Below are positions 6,477-6,817 of a stretch of 6,817 bases of DNA, piece after piece; the stretch's first letter is position 1; the number at the start of each line of letters is the position of its first letter. A program made the position numbers and the translations under genes. The stretch lies in contig USCF01000059.1 of the NCBI GenBank assembly GCA_900553115.1, positions 1 through 6,817 of the forward strand, written 5' to 3'. The stretch is from an uncultured Alphaproteobacteria bacterium (lineage in GTDB: Bacteria > Pseudomonadota > Alphaproteobacteria > RF32 > CAG-239). The notes under the pieces are model-generated. The model was not told the origin of the DNA. It saw only the letters and a program-made list of their open reading frames with translations, and ran no database searches.

Positions 6477-6526
6477 TCTCCAGTCTGCCTCAGCCTATAA
6501 AACGGCATGAGGCGCTGAAAAATGAC
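6468..6526 (+). repeat. Palindromic repeat, right member
   Basis: A 59-nt unit beginning GTTATGGAT and ending ATGAC. The core is an imperfect hairpin: GCCTCA-GCC (6487-6495) with GGC-A-TGAGGC (6504-6513), loop TATAAAAC, extended by CAG (6481-6483) with CTG (6515-6517) and ATTCTC (6475-6480) partly pairing with AAAAAT (6518-6523). CGCTGAAA at 6513-6520 recurs at 6526-6533. The 'TTATGGATTCT...AATGACG' frame resembles short palindromic repeats scattered between alphaproteobacterial genes; this comparison is from memory. Confidence 0.6.
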
Positions 6527-6538
6527 GCTGAAAGTGGA

Positions 6539-6553
6539 GGCGTGAAAAACGCC
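6539..6553 (+). other. Small perfect hairpin with GAAAA loop
   Basis: GGCGT (6539-6543) and ACGCC (6549-6553) pair perfectly around GAAAA. No T-run follows, so it is not an intrinsic terminator. It lies between the right palindromic unit and the next palindromic repeat and may belong to the same repeat complex. Confidence 0.45.
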
Positions 6554-6581
6554 GGTTGATAGAGTTGGCTAGGTGTTTGTT

Positions 6582-6615
6582 GCAGCAAGATCCTAGGCAC
6601 AAGGCCGAGGATGAC
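6582..6615 (-). repeat. Palindromic intergenic repeat of alphaproteobacterial type
   Basis: ATCCTAGGC (6590-6598) pairs with GCCGAGGAT (6604-6612) with a single A-G mismatch and a 5-nt loop, flanked by GCAAG and GAC. On the minus strand it reads GTCATCCTCGG...GGATCTTGC, which translates as 'VILGLVPRIL'. This is a motif I recognise from abundant short palindromic repeats in alphaproteobacterial intergenic DNA, often mis-annotated as small proteins. It ends in ATGAC like the two units upstream. Family assignment is from memory. Confidence 0.6.
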
Positions 6616-6817
6616 TGGTGCCAGAGACGGAAAATGGTGCCAGTGGCAAGAAAATAGCGTTAAGAGTGGAAATGTAGTGATTATATTAACTCTAACTATC
6701 TGATTTAACAAATCTTTTGGCTATAAAGTTGTGTAAAAATAAGGATCGTTTTTTTTACACACAAAAATCCTACTAAAGATAGATTAGCCGATTTTTCGCA
6801 AATATGCAATAACTATT
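6616..6817. other. AT-rich intergenic tail with inverted repeats, no gene seen
   Basis: No convincing coding region. TGGTGCCAG occurs at 6616-6624 and again at 6635-6643. GTT-A-AGAGT (6659-6667) pairs with ACTCTAAC (6689-6696), eight pairs with one bulge and a 21-nt loop. GTGTAAAAA (6731-6739) pairs perfectly with TTTTTACAC (6752-6760). AGGAT (6742-6746) could alternatively pair with ATCCT (6767-6771), a mutually exclusive or pseudoknotted arrangement. These may be regulatory sites or a terminator for a neighbour beyond the right edge. Confidence 0.45.

Noticed and set aside
6302..6711. Two minus-strand frames (6302-6508 and 6490-6711)
   Set aside because: They translate palindromic repeats, including 'VILGLVPRIL', and show no protein-like composition; such frames are typical false genes.
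6106..6817. tRNA or other standard RNA gene in the 3' intergenic region
   Set aside because: No GGTTCGA-type T-arm, no acceptor-stem pairing and no recognisable standard RNA; the hairpins do not make a tRNA cloverleaf.

Overview
The window looks like chromosomal DNA of a moderately AT-rich, uncultured-type alphaproteobacterium. The L20, PheS and PheT sequences carry alphaproteobacterial features. L20 has a 'TYSRFI..L.KAG.E.DRKVLAD' tail, and PheS ends in 'WLKHYGF.PLD...GGLS' and has the 'DIGC...ELKIGAG' insertion. The lineage is an inference from recognised family features; no search was run.

Positions 78-6105 form a compact, one-directional translation-gene cluster on the plus strand: rpmI (L35), rplT (L20), pheS, pheT, proS and a small unrecognised membrane protein. 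The rpmI-rplT-pheS-pheT order is classical. Addition of proS is less usual, and this proS is of the archaeal/eukaryote-like type rather than the short type usual in alphaproteobacteria. Spacing is tight (13, -4, 11 and 18 nt) except between rplT and pheS, where a strong intrinsic terminator-like hairpin sits in a 96-nt gap. That hairpin could separate or attenuate ribosomal-protein and synthetase expression.

The most striking coding anomaly is in pheS. The expected start and N-terminal helix (from 742) are in a different frame from the rest of the protein (801 onward). An in-frame TAG at 802-804 follows a 6-bp hairpin and a GC-rich palindrome. This is a frameshift, an assembly error or, less likely, recoding of an essential gene.

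Positions 6106-6817 contain no convincing gene but are full of structure. There are two tandem copies of a 104/105-bp repeat, each ending in an intrinsic-terminator hairpin plus T5. Next comes a 158-bp block made of two facing palindromic repeats that share their ends (GTTATGGAT...ATGAC) but have different hairpin cores, separated by two more hairpins. After that lie a small GAAAA-loop hairpin, a further palindromic repeat of a style common between alphaproteobacterial genes, and two AT-rich inverted repeats. This tail is the best place for something undescribed: a small interspersed repeat family and possibly small RNAs. I see no defence system, CRISPR, tRNA, rRNA or transposase gene.
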